Source of the DNA: Castor canadensis
Taxonomy: Eukaryota > Chordata > Mammalia > Rodentia > Castoridae
Assembly: GCF_047511655.1 (NCBI RefSeq)
Contig: NC_133390.1
Coordinates: 157,105,583-157,169,582 of the forward strand
Length of the DNA: 64,000 nt
Reading direction: 5' to 3'
The notes under the pieces: generated by a model
Seen by the model: the letters and a program-made list of their open reading frames with translations, nothing else
What the model was told of the DNA's origin: nothing
The model's database searches: none
Part shown: in pieces, positions 32,701-42,005 of the stretch
Numbering within the stretch: the stretch's first letter is position 1
Layout: the number at the start of each line of letters is the position of its first letter
Translations under genes and position numbers: made by a program

Positions 32701-34808
32701 GGGCAGGCAACAGGAAGGTGTCATCTGTAGAAAGCACAGAACTGTCATGTCACTGCCAGCCTCTAGGGCATGGGGTTGTAGAAGCCCTGTCCCCTGCCAC
32801 CCCCTTGCTGGGTGCCCATGGGTTGCCTGTTAGGCATCTCCGAGCCTCAGCCCTTGTTGCTCACAACCCTGGGCTCCCTCTCTGCTCACTCATGCCTTGT
32901 GAGGGCTCCTCTGTCATCCTGCTGGCATTCCGGCCTCGTTGGTTGGCCCTGGGGATGCAATAGTCACAATCACATCTTACAATTTACAAGATACATGACC
33001 TTGCCATATTCCAGATTGAGAAACTGAGTGGCAGAGGTTTCCCGAGACCACCTGGCTGAGAACCAAGGACAGGTCAGGTATGGCTGACCCTGAATTCAGG
33101 TCTCCTTTGAGGAAAGGACTCTAGTTGCTGTGGTCATTATGGATGAATGTCACCCAAAAGCCACCCCATCTCCTTGCTGGAAGAAGCCTGATTTTGTTCC
33201 TTTGTCTACTCCTACGTAGACAATCCTGATTGAAGTCTTTGTGATCCTCCCCTTCCCCCTGTGGTGACTGGCTCAGGATGAAGGAGTCTTTGGGGGTGAG
33301 GTGGGTTGGGGTTGGGGTGACTGAGGTGTGGGACTTGGGGAAAAGTTTTTCTCATTGCTGAAATGCGACCCACAGCCAGCAGTGCCCACTCTCCCTCCTC
33401 CCTAGGCACCATGTTTCTGCGTGAACTGGAGAGGATGCTAATAGGAACCTGCATCTTGGGTGGCATTAGAGAGCCTGGGAATTCACTCTTTCTGATGTAC
33501 CCCCGCCTCCCACACCTTGGTACCTCTTGGTAGGTGAGATAAAAGCGCTTTATTTCTTAAGGCAATGGTCTTCAAATATTTCTTATGATAGTCCCTCTGT
33601 ATGTATGTGTATTTATTAAGAAATTATACATACGGGTGTTATAGTATGGGTATTGAATGTCCTCTAAGGGCCATGCGTTAAAGGCTTGGTCCCCATGGTG
33701 GCACCCATTGGAAGGTGCTGTGGATTTTGAGATAGGGCCTAAAGTTGGAAGTCCTTAAAAGATCATTGGGGATGTGCCCTTGAAAGGGAATTGTGGGACC
33801 TTGGTCTCTTCCCTTTTCTCTCTTTGCTTCCTGGCTCATGAGGTAAGCAAAGTTTTTTGTTTTTTTTTTTTTTACTACACACATTCTAGCCTCTATGTGA
33901 CACCACAAAAAGCAATGAGGACACTTGGTTATGAACCAGACCCCCTTCAAACCCTAAGACAAAACGGACCTTCTCTCTTTATAAGGTGGTTTTCTTAGGT
34001 ATTTTGTTATAGTGACAGAAAGCCAATTTACATAGTACCTAATTGTGTTAACACATTTCCAAATGTGTGCAGGTTTGTTTGAACATTTCTGGGGAATATA
34101 TGTACATGGCACAGTAGGGTAACTAGTTTGCGGTAACTTATTGTATATCTCAAAATAATTAGAAAAGAGGTGTTTGAAGGTTCCCAACACAAAGAAATAC
34201 TTGTTACCTAATTTTATCCTTACAGATTGTGTACACGTACCACACCCTCACATTGTGTCCCACAAATATGTACAATTATTATGTGTCAGTTTAAAAAAGA
34301 ATGAGCTAGAAAATACACATTCAAATTTGAATAATGTCTTCTTGCTCCCCCATGGAGTGTTTTGTTTACCCTGTTCTGGGGCCTAGAAGTAGGCATCATT
34401 TTGAGTTGGAATTTCTATCAGTTGCAACTAGAGCCCTCCTGACAGATAAAGGGGCAGAGATATTTGCCTCACAGGACTGATGTGACACTGTGTCCCTAGT
34501 CCTCTGCACAGTGCCTGGCACAGCAGGTGCTCAATAAACACGTGCTGCTAGGATGGCTACTTTGCCACCTTCTGGCCAGGGGACATTGGGAAACCACTGT
34601 CAACCTCTCTGTCCTCAGCTTCTACACCCGTAAATGCGGTAGATAACGCCTACTGACCTCCAAGGAGAAGTCTAGGGTGCCCCTTTTGTAAACTGCAAAA
34701 GGCTGGGCGAAGGGAGGGACTCTGGCCTCACCTCCTGGGCCTGGCATTGTGGACCACATCTTCGGTGAGGGCACATGGGCCCCCAGGGTTCCGTGAGAAC
34801 CGCGGCAT
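17641..34808 (-). CDS. SUN5: SUN domain-containing protein 5, complete 13-exon coding region
   Basis: SUN5 is a testis-specific inner-nuclear-membrane protein of spermatids. It reaches the sperm head-tail coupling apparatus, and loss in human or mouse gives headless sperm. Exons in transcript order: 34808-34732, 32948-32890, 32724-32650, 31885-31819, 31182-31121, 27709-27660, 26440-26406, 25849-25741, 22313-22235, 21250-21135, 19542-19375, 18862-18776, 17772-17641. They join in frame to 371 codons plus TAG, with GT-AG at every junction; human is 379. A basic N-terminus leads to one transmembrane helix (about 105-122), a coiled coil (about 135-195) and the SUN domain (about 200-358), which binds KASH partners. 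The protein follows human SUN5 nearly throughout ([33 protein letters not shown]). The C-terminal tail after SVAPP is about eight residues shorter. Minus orientation beside BPIFB2 matches human and mouse. Confidence 0.96.
18776..18862 (-). CDS. SUN5: SUN5 coding exon 12
   Basis: Residues 300-328, phase 0 at both ends, between a CCACAG acceptor and a GTACCA donor. It contains [19 protein letters not shown], a SUN-domain beta-strand segment. Confidence 0.95.
19375..19542 (-). CDS. SUN5: SUN5 coding exon 11
   Basis: Residues 244-299, phase 0 at both ends (CTTCTAG acceptor, GTGAGC donor). It holds TPGNCWAF, the conserved SUN-domain signature, and [14 protein letters not shown]. Confidence 0.96.
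19695..19760. repeat. CACT-type simple repeat
   Basis: Imperfect run of CACTCACT units in SUN5 intron 10. Confidence 0.7.
19790..19925. mobile_element. MIR SINE fragment
   Basis: The core CCCATTTTACAGATGTGGAA followed by ACTGAGGGACAGAGCAG is typical of an ancient mammalian MIR. It lies in intron 10 of SUN5. Confidence 0.6.
20690..20850. mobile_element. MIR-like fragment
   Basis: Contains the typical order of a MIR: TTCTGGCTTTGTCAC, TGTGTGGCTGCAATCAAGTG and then GCAAAATGGATATAG. Confidence 0.45.
21135..21250 (-). CDS. SUN5: SUN5 coding exon 10
   Basis: Residues 205-243. It starts the SUN domain with [15 protein letters not shown] and continues with [24 protein letters not shown] acceptor, GTAGGG donor. 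Confidence 0.96.
22235..22313 (-). CDS. SUN5: SUN5 coding exon 9
   Basis: Residues 179-205, [20 protein letters not shown] and onward. This is the end of the coiled coil and the helical lead into the SUN domain. CTTCTCAG acceptor, GTAAGT donor. Confidence 0.95.
23209..23242 (+). repeat. Source-like 34-nt segment shared with a nearby SINE
   Basis: This segment recurs at 24603-24636 inside an ID SINE with two mismatches. Confidence 0.75.
23555..23635. mobile_element. MIR fragment
   Basis: Core GATGAGGAAACTGAGGCTCA with AGAGATTAACCTGCC, in SUN5 intron 8. Confidence 0.6.
23920..24080. mobile_element. MIR fragment
   Basis: Contains GGAGCAGTTACCACATGGCA and then AGATGAGGTGACTGAGGCAC, the two conserved ends of an ancient MIR. 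Confidence 0.5.
24553..24685 (+). mobile_element. ID-type tRNA-derived SINE with inserted filler
   Basis: The tRNA-Ala-like body is recognisable: AGTGGTAGAGCTCCTGCCTA, then GAGGCCTTGAGTTCAAACCC and an A-rich tail. About 38 bases are inserted between GCAAGTGT and GAGGCC, where ID copies normally run on directly. 34 of them match 23209-23242. Confidence 0.85.
25030..25251 (-). mobile_element. Composite ID/B1 SINE
   Basis: Reverse-oriented. TTGAACTCAGGGCTTTGTGC and CTCTACCACTTGAGCC are followed by a B1-like body ending GAGAGCCACTGGTGCTGGC. Confidence 0.88.
25741..25849 (-). CDS. SUN5: SUN5 coding exon 8
   Basis: Residues 142-178, the coiled-coil region ([20 protein letters not shown] and [14 protein letters not shown]). 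The acceptor is a less usual GATAAG; the donor is GTAAAC. Confidence 0.95.
26115..26350. mobile_element. MIR-like fragment
   Basis: TTTACTGAGCCCTAACTATG with GGGCCAGAGCAG, and later CTCCCAAATGAG, follow a MIR layout. Confidence 0.45.
26406..26440 (-). CDS. SUN5: SUN5 coding exon 7 (35-nt small exon)
   Basis: Residues 131-142, [12 protein letters not shown], between a TTCACCAG acceptor and a GTAAGA donor. Human has the near-identical DDSINGPLQSLR. It is too short to show as an ORF but is needed to keep the frame. Confidence 0.93.
26500..26945. repeat. Degenerate CATC-rich low-complexity tract
   Basis: About 440 bases of imperfect CCATCC/CATC units in SUN5 intron 6. It probably derives from a tetranucleotide microsatellite. 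Confidence 0.7.
27660..27709 (-). CDS. SUN5: SUN5 coding exon 6
   Basis: Residues 114-130, [17 protein letters not shown], finishing the transmembrane helix and entering the perinuclear space. GTCCACAG acceptor, GTGAGT donor. Confidence 0.95.
28064..28076. repeat. Target-site duplication, left copy, of the truncated LINE-1
   Basis: TAAAAACCTTTAA precedes the LINE body and recurs at 29082-29094 after its A-rich end. Confidence 0.8.
28077..29081 (+). mobile_element. 5'-truncated LINE-1, about 1 kb
   Basis: This is the last kilobase of the same L1 subfamily as 2481-9165. It covers the ORF2 C-terminus ([19 protein letters not shown] near 28455), the G-rich 3' UTR and an A-rich tail. A 13-bp target-site duplication flanks it. 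By eye it is about 95 percent identical to 8170-9165. It lies in SUN5 intron 5, antisense to the gene. Confidence 0.94.
29101..29375 (-). mobile_element. Composite ID/B1 SINE
   Basis: TACTGGGGCTTGAACTCAGA and CTCTACCACTTCAGCC are followed by a B1-like part ending GGGATTACGG. A second partial tRNA-like scrap (CACACCTCCAGCCC) follows. It sits immediately beside the truncated L1. Confidence 0.8.
29390..31050 (+). mobile_element. Ancient LINE-1 ORF2 fragment
   Basis: A diverged copy of the L1 ORF2 reverse-transcriptase end and C-terminal half. [12 protein letters not shown]-like sequence occurs near 29455, [20 protein letters not shown] at about 30017-30076, and [10 protein letters not shown]-like sequence further on. 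Much more diverged than the two younger L1s. Internal gaps are evident and no frame is intact. Lies in SUN5 intron 5, ending just below exon 5. Confidence 0.8.
31121..31182 (-). CDS. SUN5: SUN5 coding exon 5
   Basis: Residues 93-114. [12 protein letters not shown] leads into the membrane helix VLVLCAL. Acceptor GGCTCCCAG, donor GTGCGT. A near copy of this acceptor lies 211 bases upstream in the intron. Confidence 0.95.
31179..31209 (-). repeat. Direct repeat, copy A, covering the SUN5 exon 5 3' splice site
   Basis: 31 bases including the real acceptor GGCTCCCAG|GTGC. They recur at 31390-31420 with about four differences. Confidence 0.75.
31214..31394 (+). repeat. Inverted repeat, left arm
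   Basis: About 175 bases starting in CATCC units and ending GCTCCATGCTGGGCACC. The reverse complement is at 32180-32354, and by eye most positions agree. It lies in intron 4 of SUN5, beside exon 5. Confidence 0.8.
31390..31420 (-). repeat. Direct repeat, copy B: decoy-like 3' splice site
   Basis: On the minus strand it reads TGCTTCTGTGGCTCCCAG|GTGC, a near-exact copy of the exon 5 acceptor 211 bases upstream of the real one. Lies in SUN5 intron 4. Confidence 0.7.
31819..31885 (-). CDS. SUN5: SUN5 coding exon 4
   Basis: Residues 71-93, [19 protein letters not shown] and NTC. The exon sits in the loop of an inverted repeat whose arms are at about 31214-31394 and 32180-32354. Confidence 0.95.
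32180..32354 (-). repeat. Inverted repeat, right arm
   Basis: Pairs with 31214-31394 in reverse complement, including GGTACCCAGCATGGAGCTAG and the GGATGGATGAATGG run. It lies in SUN5 intron 3. The 785-base spacer holds exon 4. Confidence 0.8.
32321..32412. repeat. GGAT/GGCT tetranucleotide repeat
   Basis: Imperfect GGATGGAT and GGCTGGCT units. Confidence 0.8.
32650..32724 (-). CDS. SUN5: SUN5 coding exon 3
   Basis: Residues 46-71, from [11 protein letters not shown] to [11 protein letters not shown]. The donor is GTACGT, chosen because it restores the same spacing as human MLGCVSWFT and keeps phase 1. Confidence 0.92.
32890..32948 (-). CDS. SUN5: SUN5 coding exon 2
   Basis: Residues 26-46, [19 protein letters not shown], the basic nucleoplasmic N-terminus. 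It aligns with human IAQRGRNTSRMAEDTSPNM. CCCCAG acceptor, GTGAGC donor. Confidence 0.92.
33600..34040 (+). mobile_element. Possible old LTR-type fossil (MaLR-like)
   Basis: The order GAATGTCCTCT, then a TCATGAGG-type centre and an ending near TATTTTGTTATAGTGACAG resembles ancient mammalian LTRs of the MaLR group. Old and partial. The family call is tentative. It lies in SUN5 intron 1. Confidence 0.35.
34732..34808 (-). CDS. SUN5: SUN5 coding exon 1, start codon
   Basis: ATG at 34808-34806. It codes [20 protein letters not shown] and NARPR, matching human MPRSSRSPGDPGALLEDVAH. It ends at a strong GTGAGG donor. The start is set by this match; transcription start was not located. Confidence 0.94.
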
Positions 34809-35490
34809 TGATTTCCTTCTTTAGGATGAGGGATGGTGGTGGGGAATCTCTGGGCGTCAATGAGCAGGAAGTGGCTGCTTCCGCCACCTCTGAGTGTCCC
34901 CTGGAAGGTGACATGTGGAATCTGCTGGGGTCATGTGGAACTGTCGGCACTGTGACCTCACAGAGTAGGTGGCTGGGGAGGCAGCCCAGTCTCTAGCTTG
35001 GCCCCAGAATTTCCCATCAAGGACACTATGGGGACCACCTTTTGTTTGCAAGGTGGGGAAACTGAAGCCATGAGACAGGAAGGGCCATGCCAAGACAGAG
35101 GCTGGACAGGGGTGAGCACTGAGGCTCCAATAACCAGGCAAGGTCTTCCTTATTTCCTAGACCCCTACTGCCCCAGGCTCCTGGATTTACTGCCTTCTTA
35201 GTTGCACGTGAATGTATTTTGTGAGCCAAGCTTCCCACTGGTGGGTTTTTGCATCATACACAATAATGTTACATGTGTTGTCTTAATGAGGAAAAAATAA
35301 AAGTATCAAGGAATGGAAGTGTCTGGCTAATGTATAAGGTTTTTTCCCTTAACCCTGCCTGAAGAAAGCATGACTGGATTATGAAGCAGAAATGAATTCA
35401 CTTTTGCAACCTAGTGGCTGTTGCCCCAAATTGCAGGCTAAACACCCATGGGAAGTGAACTAATGGTCTCCCAAAGGGTCCCAGGTATTA
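34809..35490. other. Upstream side of SUN5
   Basis: Should contain the SUN5 5' UTR and promoter on the minus strand. I see no TATA box at a clear position, no CpG island and no full CRE (TGACGTCA), so the transcription start is not assigned. Confidence 0.4.
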
Positions 35491-35940
35491 AACCTGAACA
35501 TGTGAATTTATTATTTGTAAAGCTGCATGGAACTGAAGCTAGCAGACAGAAGTAAGGTTGCTGATCAGCTGACTTTAAGATGGGGAGAATATCCTAGATT
35601 GTACAGTGGGCCCAGCACAACCACAGGGTTCTTATAAGTGCAAGAGAGAGACAGAAATACTGCAGCATGAGAGGCTCTCAGCCCAGAGCTTCTGACTCTG
35701 GAGATGATGAAGGGGCCAGAAGCCCATGAATGAAGGCAACCACTACAGCACAGAGAACACCAAGAAACAGCTCCTTTTTATCGTCTTCAGCCTGGCAGGA
35801 ACCAGGCCTGCCAGGACAGCCATGATTTTAGTCCAGTGAGACGTATTTTAGACTTCTGACCTCTAAAAGATTACAAATTTGTGTTTTAAGTCACAAAGTG
35901 TGTGGTAATTTGTCATAGCACCAATAATAGACTAATTCAA
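35490..35940 (+). mobile_element. Possible old LTR-type fossil (MaLR-like)
   Basis: TTCTTATAAGTGCAAGAGAG in the middle and an ending near GTGTGGTAATTTGTCATAGC, then a CTAAT-like end, match the general layout of old mammalian MaLR-type LTRs. Fossil, partial, family uncertain. Confidence 0.4.
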
Positions 35941-36012
35941 TGCCCTTGAGAATATCTAGTGAAGGGGAAACTGAAATTCTGCGGGTTGTTGTTATGGGGT
36001 CTTTCAATTGTT

Positions 36013-36100
36013 CATCTATCTGTTCATCCATTCACCCATCCATCCAGCCAGCCAGCCAGCTGCATCCAACCATGCAGCCATCCATCCATTCATCTAACAA
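36013..36100. repeat. CATC/CAGC simple repeat
   Basis: Imperfect CATC and CAGC units between SUN5 and BPIFB2, followed by a MIR-like AACAAACATTTATTAAGTAC. Confidence 0.75.
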
Positions 36101-36779
36101 ACATTTATTAAGTACCTCTTATCCAGGCACTGGGTACAGAGTTGGGCAGAACCAGCTTCTATTCCTAGGGATGTGGTAGAGTGGCTGGCAGAACACCTCG
36201 CATGTGGCAGGTGCCCAGAAAATGGTGCTTGCCATTGGGTAGGGAGGCTGAGGGCTCAGGGAGGGGCTGGTTAGGATTCTTCCTTTGTGTCATCTGGATG
36301 TCACCCAAGTGTCTCCAAGTGTCAAGGAAGAGGAAGTAATCATGTCAAAAGCAAACACCAAAAGTAGCTTTGGTCAATATTTGCACCTCTATCCACCAAG
36401 TGTGATGAGCAATGAAGAGGACCTGGTCTTGAGCACCGATGTGCAAACTGAGGCAAGGAGCAGGATGTTAGGGAGATACAAGCAGGCTCTTCTGTTTCCT
36501 TCTGTCTCTGGAACTGGGGCCGGGAGCACTGGCTGATAGGCAGAGTTCATTCAGGTGACTTCTGGCCATGCAAGGGAGGGTTTGATGGTCTCACCTGTCA
36601 GGTACATGGGAGCTGAGGGAACCCAGCCCAGGGTGAGCCTGGGCTCTGCGCCTGGTATTTGGGCTGCTGTGGACAGAGGGCTCTCAAGTGAGAGGTCCCT
36701 AAGGCGCCTTGTTCCTGTGGCCCAGATGAGTCATATAGAGGAATGGAAGGGCATCGCTGTAGCTTGGCCGTCACCTTTT

Positions 36780-37145
36780 GTAAATATGTGTATGCACAGA
36801 CACACAAACATATGCACACACATATACCTTGATACCAGGAAACAGTCCACTGCACTCACATACACACAAACACCGGAGATGTACATTCACAGAGCCCCCC
36901 CCACACAGTAGACTAAACCCCCATCCATATACACAGAACTCTTCACATCTGCACTCATGTGGGTGTGTGTCGCCTGGCACGGAGCATCAAAGCCCAGGAT
37001 GTCAACCTACCATGTCACATATACACCCCCACACAAACATATTTTCCTCTGATACCAGCAATTATGACCCAATGCACCAGTGTACACATAACCATGCACA
37101 CACAACCACATTCACACACACAATCCACTCTCTTTCACACACACG
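36780..37145. repeat. CA-rich low-complexity tract
   Basis: Broken CACACA and ACATAC runs over about 360 bases. The ORFs through it are compositional. Confidence 0.7.
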
Positions 37146-37339
37146 TGTTTGTGCAAACTCCTTCCTGGCACACCTGTGACTCCTTGCTTGGGTCCCTTAT
37201 AGCCAAGGTGAATTCTGGAGTTTGTAAGGTGGAAAGAGGTGGCAGGCTAACCCCACTGTGAAGCTGGTGTGTGTTTGGAGAGGGGCCAGGTGTGAGCAGT
37301 AGGAATGGGTCATGCATGCTTTCTCCTTTGTTACTCCCA

Positions 37340-37643
37340 CTTTTTTTTTTTTTTGGCAGTGGTGGGGTTTGAACTTAGGACCTAACTCTTGCTAAGCAAG
37401 TACTCTACCACTTGAGCCCCAACCCTTTTTTGTTTGTTATTTTTCAGAAAGAGTCTCACATTTTTTTCCCCTGGGATGGCCTTGGATAGTGGTCCTCCTA
37501 CCTCCCCCTCCCCCATAGCTGAGATTACAGACATGAGCCACCATGTTCTGTTTATTTGTTGAGATGAGGATCTTGCTAACTTTTTACCCAGGCTGGCCTC
37601 ACACTGCAATCGTGGATCTCTGCCTCCTAAGGAGCTGGGATTT
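37340..37643 (-). mobile_element. Composite ID/B1 SINE, full length
   Basis: A T-run of 16 is followed by TTTGAACTTAGGACC, CTCTACCACTTGAGCC and two B1-like halves. Confidence 0.9.
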
Positions 37644-38891
37644 CCCCTGTTCTCTTTTGATAAGGACTCAGTGTGTGACCATTGCTAGGACTCAGTCAGA
37701 GATGGGTTGGGACTTAGGCTGCTGGCTGCCCCTCCTAAAAGGGTGGTGTTTCTGGCAGAACTTGGAGACATAAGGGGTCATTGCTTTCATCTTCCTGCCC
37801 TTGGACAACTCCTTCCTCCTAGGCCTTGGCTTGGCCCGGCTGGGGTGATGAGAGGACACTCCTGGGAAGAGCCCCCGCCCTTCCAGAGATCTCTGGCCCT
37901 TGAGCCAAAGCTGCCCAACTCCAGGGTCTCCTAGCAGTTGGCAGCCAGGCCTGGCTACGTGGCAGCCCCATCACACATATGAAATAAGGCACTTTGGCAA
38001 AGGCCATGTTTGCAGGGAAAACACTTGCAACCACAAGCAAACCTGTCGCTCCCATGTCCTTCCCCATGGGCCCTACACCCGGGGCAGCCTCATAAAGCTG
38101 CTCACACCTACTCACCTGCACAGAGGAGGGCTTGCCCGGGGCTGAGTGGCCACCTGCCTCAGGAACCGCTTAGGTAGGAGTAGGCTGAGCTTGCACTTCT
38201 CCATCTGCTCCATGTGGGTTCCTCCAGCAGCCGCTGGGCCTTGACTAACCCAGCAGAGCAGTGGCCTCTCATTCCCCCAGCTGGGAACGAGGCTCCCTCT
38301 CCTAGAACTGGATGCAGATCTGCATTTGACTGGGCTGGGTTGCGAGGGGCTGGGGACCATGGGAGAGGTCCACTTTCAGGCCATTCCTCACCTGGCCAGG
38401 ATGAGATGAGGACCAGAGCCATCCTGGGTTCTACCCTTGTCTGGGTCTGGACAGTTGGACATCTGGGCTGGCACACTGGGCTGACAGGACTCTTGGCATC
38501 AGGTGACACAGCCCTGTGCCATGGGAGCTGGGCCTGGGTCCTCTTCTTGGGACAGAGAGCTGTCCTCCATCTTCCCAGCTGGGAGTCTTGCCATCTTTTT
38601 CTGATATGGCTTGGGTCTTGCACCTGGCCCCTAGCTGCTGTGTGACCTGGACAAGACCATGACTTCTCTGAGCCTTGGGAGCTATTTCTGGACCAGATTC
38701 TCTTGATTCCTGATGAAGCAGGCAGGAGAAGATGGTCATTCCCAGCACAGAAATGCAAAGACTGACATGTGGGACCTGGGACAGGGTGGGGTCACACGCA
38801 GGACATGTGTCTCCAGACTTGGAGAGGGGTCTGAGCACCCGGGGACAGCCATTCTGGTCAACTCTCCTAATGCTTGCCTCCACTCTGATGC

Positions 38892-38985
38892 TTTTTTTTT
38901 TTTTTTTGGCAATACTGGGGCTTGTACTTACAGCCTTATGCTTGCTAGGCAGGTGCTCTACCACTTCAGCCACACCTCCAGCCCA
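38892..38985 (-). mobile_element. ID-type SINE just upstream of BPIFB2
   Basis: T-run, then ATACTGGGGCTTGTACTTAC, GCTAGGCAGGTGCTCTACCA and CTTCAGCCACACCTCCAGCC. It ends about 45 bases before the BPIFB2 start codon. Confidence 0.9.
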
Positions 38986-39030
38986 ACTCACTGTGGTCCC
39001 CATATCCTGGGAGCAGTGGCTGAAGTGTCC

Positions 39031-39139
39031 ATGGCTGGGACATGTGAGTTAGGCCTCTTGCTGGCGCTGCTGCTGCCTGTGGTTAGTGCCTCATTGCCAG
39101 GCACCATGGTTCGACTCAACAAGGCAGCACTGAACTACG
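39031..39139 (+). CDS. BPIFB2: BPIFB2 coding exon 1
   Basis: Residues 1-37: signal peptide and VRLNKAALNY. Donor GTAAGA. An AG at 39015-39016 or the SINE-derived CTCCAG at about 38982 could be the acceptor if a non-coding exon lies upstream. Confidence 0.95.
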
Positions 39140-41958
39140 GTAAGAGACGCACCACCAGCGTGTGCAATAGATCCTGTGTTTGCATGTGTGCACAATCCTA
39201 AGTGTGCATGTGTGTGTGAACTCACAAGCCCTGAAGGACCTGGTGTATGTGTGATGTGGCCCAAATGCAAGCATGTACACACAACTGTGCTCACGGCCTT
39301 AGTGGAGTGGGCATAGGCTGGATGGAATGCTCTTTTTACAAGGGTGTCTGCTTAAGAGTATAGAGCTTCATGGAGATGTGCCCGTGGGTATACTTTCATG
39401 TTGGGGAGGGTGTGTGCCTGGATGCATTTGTACAGGTGTGGTTATACACCCTAGTGTATAACCTAGTGCACTTGTGTGTGTGTGTCTGTGTGCACCCATG
39501 TGCTGGGTAGGTCAAGCCCAGTGTTGCAGGAGTGACCTGAAGTTAGATCCCAGTGGAGCTCAGTGGGAGAAAGCCTGTCCCACTCTGGCCCCTCTTGGGC
39601 CATGCCTCTACCCTATGGTTTTGCTTCTAGATCCTGTCCCATGACCTGGGGAGGGCACAATGAGGAAATCTTGGCCCCAGGGAGGAACAAAAGCCACTAA
39701 TGTCCAGAACTTAATTTATCCCCAGTTGCCTCCCAGCAAGCTTTTGTGGTTACACCAAAGCTGGGTCTGGTGAGAAGTCAGCAGCTATTTCCCCCAAGTC
39801 CAGGTCAAACCAGATTACGGTGTGAGGGACTCAAGCCAGACAGGAGGAGGGTCTTTCAATGGCCAGGTCATAAGGCATTGAGTCAGTGGCTCAGGGAAGC
39901 AGCAAGTCCCCTCCCACCCCCCAGGGTAGACACAGCTCTCCAGGACCTCATATCCGGGCAGATGGGCAGGCGATGAAAGCAGTCAGTGATCCATGCTGGA
40001 GCAGGATCCAAAGGCGGGGACATGAGGCTCACCGCCCCTGGCCACTCTCCTGCCCTCTGCTTGTCCTGTGCAGGCCTCCTTTGTCCCCAAGGAGTCCTCC
40101 CTGGCTCATCTGCATGTTTGTCCTCAGCAAAAATCTAGTGGGAGCCCCACGTGGCCCAAAATGCCTCCAAGTCTGGGCAGGGCAGCTTCTTCCAGTGTCT
40201 TCCCCATCCTATCCTGCAAGCCCCAGAGTCCAGGCCGTGTGTCAGGAAGCACTGTGGATGGAGTCTGAGGTCTGGGTGGGAGTCTCAGCTCAACTGCAGA
40301 GGGTCAGGCTGGAGGAGGCATCAGGAGCATGGAGACTACCATCTTTCTGCTCTGCGTCTGGGGAAACTGAGACCCAGACGTGTTCAGGGATGTCCCATCA
40401 TGCTATAGTAAGTCTGATCAGTGTTCCAGCTTCTTGACTCCTAATTTGATACCCCTTCCAGCACCATGGTTTCTCATTTTAATTCAGCTCACTTTTAGTT
40501 AGCACCTGGGGCCCAGCCATACAGGTGACAGAGGAAGTCTGTAGGCTCCAAGCCAGGGGCCTCCATGAAGAGCCGACATTCCAAGGCCAGGTGAGGTGTC
40601 CTTACCTCCCTGTCAGCTGGGCTTAATGATAGCAAGAGGAAAGCACTCAGAAGAGCACCTGGTACACCAGGAACCCTCTGCAAGGAACAGCCACCATTAC
40701 TGCAAAGATCTATGGCAATAATAGTCGCTAGCACTCATCTTGCAGCAGCCCCAAGTGACAGAGACCATTATAATCAGTGCAAATGTATAGATGAGGAAAC
40801 CGAGGCACAGAGCAGCCATGGGCAGGGATTAGCAGAGCTGGGACTTTCCCCCAGAGCCTGAGGGACTCCAGAGTGCTCAGCCTCTAGGTGAAGCTACCCT
40901 TCCCCTCCCAGGTGCCTCCTCAACCATGAGGCATAATTAGTGACTCTTTCTGCTTGGGGACTAGGATAGGTTCCCAGGGCAGGTGGGATCCAGTCAAAGA
41001 CTTACAAGAGGGCAAGTCTTTGAGGAATGGGCTAAATAAACAGGGTTTTGTGAGGCAGTAGCGAGAGGAAGGGTGAACTGCTAAGGAATTGGGGTAAGCA
41101 TCAAAGGTCGGCTTATGTAGGGTCTCCTGTCCTCCCTGTGTGCTGCTTGCACTCCCATCCCTTCTGGTATCTGAGTCCCCTACACTCAAGGGGCAGGGCA
41201 GATAGTGGGTGCTGTGTTCTTGATGCTCGGTGGCTAACCTCACCCTGTCCTGGTCCCACAGTATCTGAAATTGGGAAAGCCCCGCTTGGGCGGGCCCTGC
41301 AGGTCACTGTTCCCAATTTCCTGGATCGGAGTGGTGAGGCGCATCAGTCCACCAGGTGAGTGCTCCCAATCGTCAGAGAAGGTGCTCCTGTCACCAGCTG
41401 GAATGGTCCTGCCAGCCAGGTGAGTGCTTCAGTTCACCCAGAGGGAGATCCTGAGTGAGTCTTGCTCCCCAGTTAGGTCAGTGCCTCTCCCGGGGGAGTG
41501 CAGGAGGCTGTTGAATGATGATGTAGCTGTCATCCTCAGCTTAGATGCCCTTGCCCAGGTGAAGAGTCGTGAGAAGATTTAAGAGATGGGACCAATATGG
41601 AGACTCAGGGCCTGAGGTCTCTGAATTAATGAATTTCTGCCATACTGTGGCCTGGAGAAAGCAGAGCTGACAGGATGCTCGGCTCCTTCCTGCAAAAGCT
41701 AGACACCAAATTTAGACACAAGTCTGAGTCCAACTCTACCTACCCCTTAATGCACAGAGACTCAAGGCAAAGGTAGATGGGGGTGCCTCAAACTCAGGCA
41801 CCTCCAGTGGCTGGGCCAATTGTCCTCGTTCATGTGGGAACACAGACCTGCTATCGCCATATCTCTGGGCATCCAGGAGAATCTATCTATCATCTATCTA
41901 TCTATCATCATCATCTATTACCTGTATACCTATCTTCTATCTATCATCAGCCAATCAC

Positions 41959-42005
<47 letters not shown>

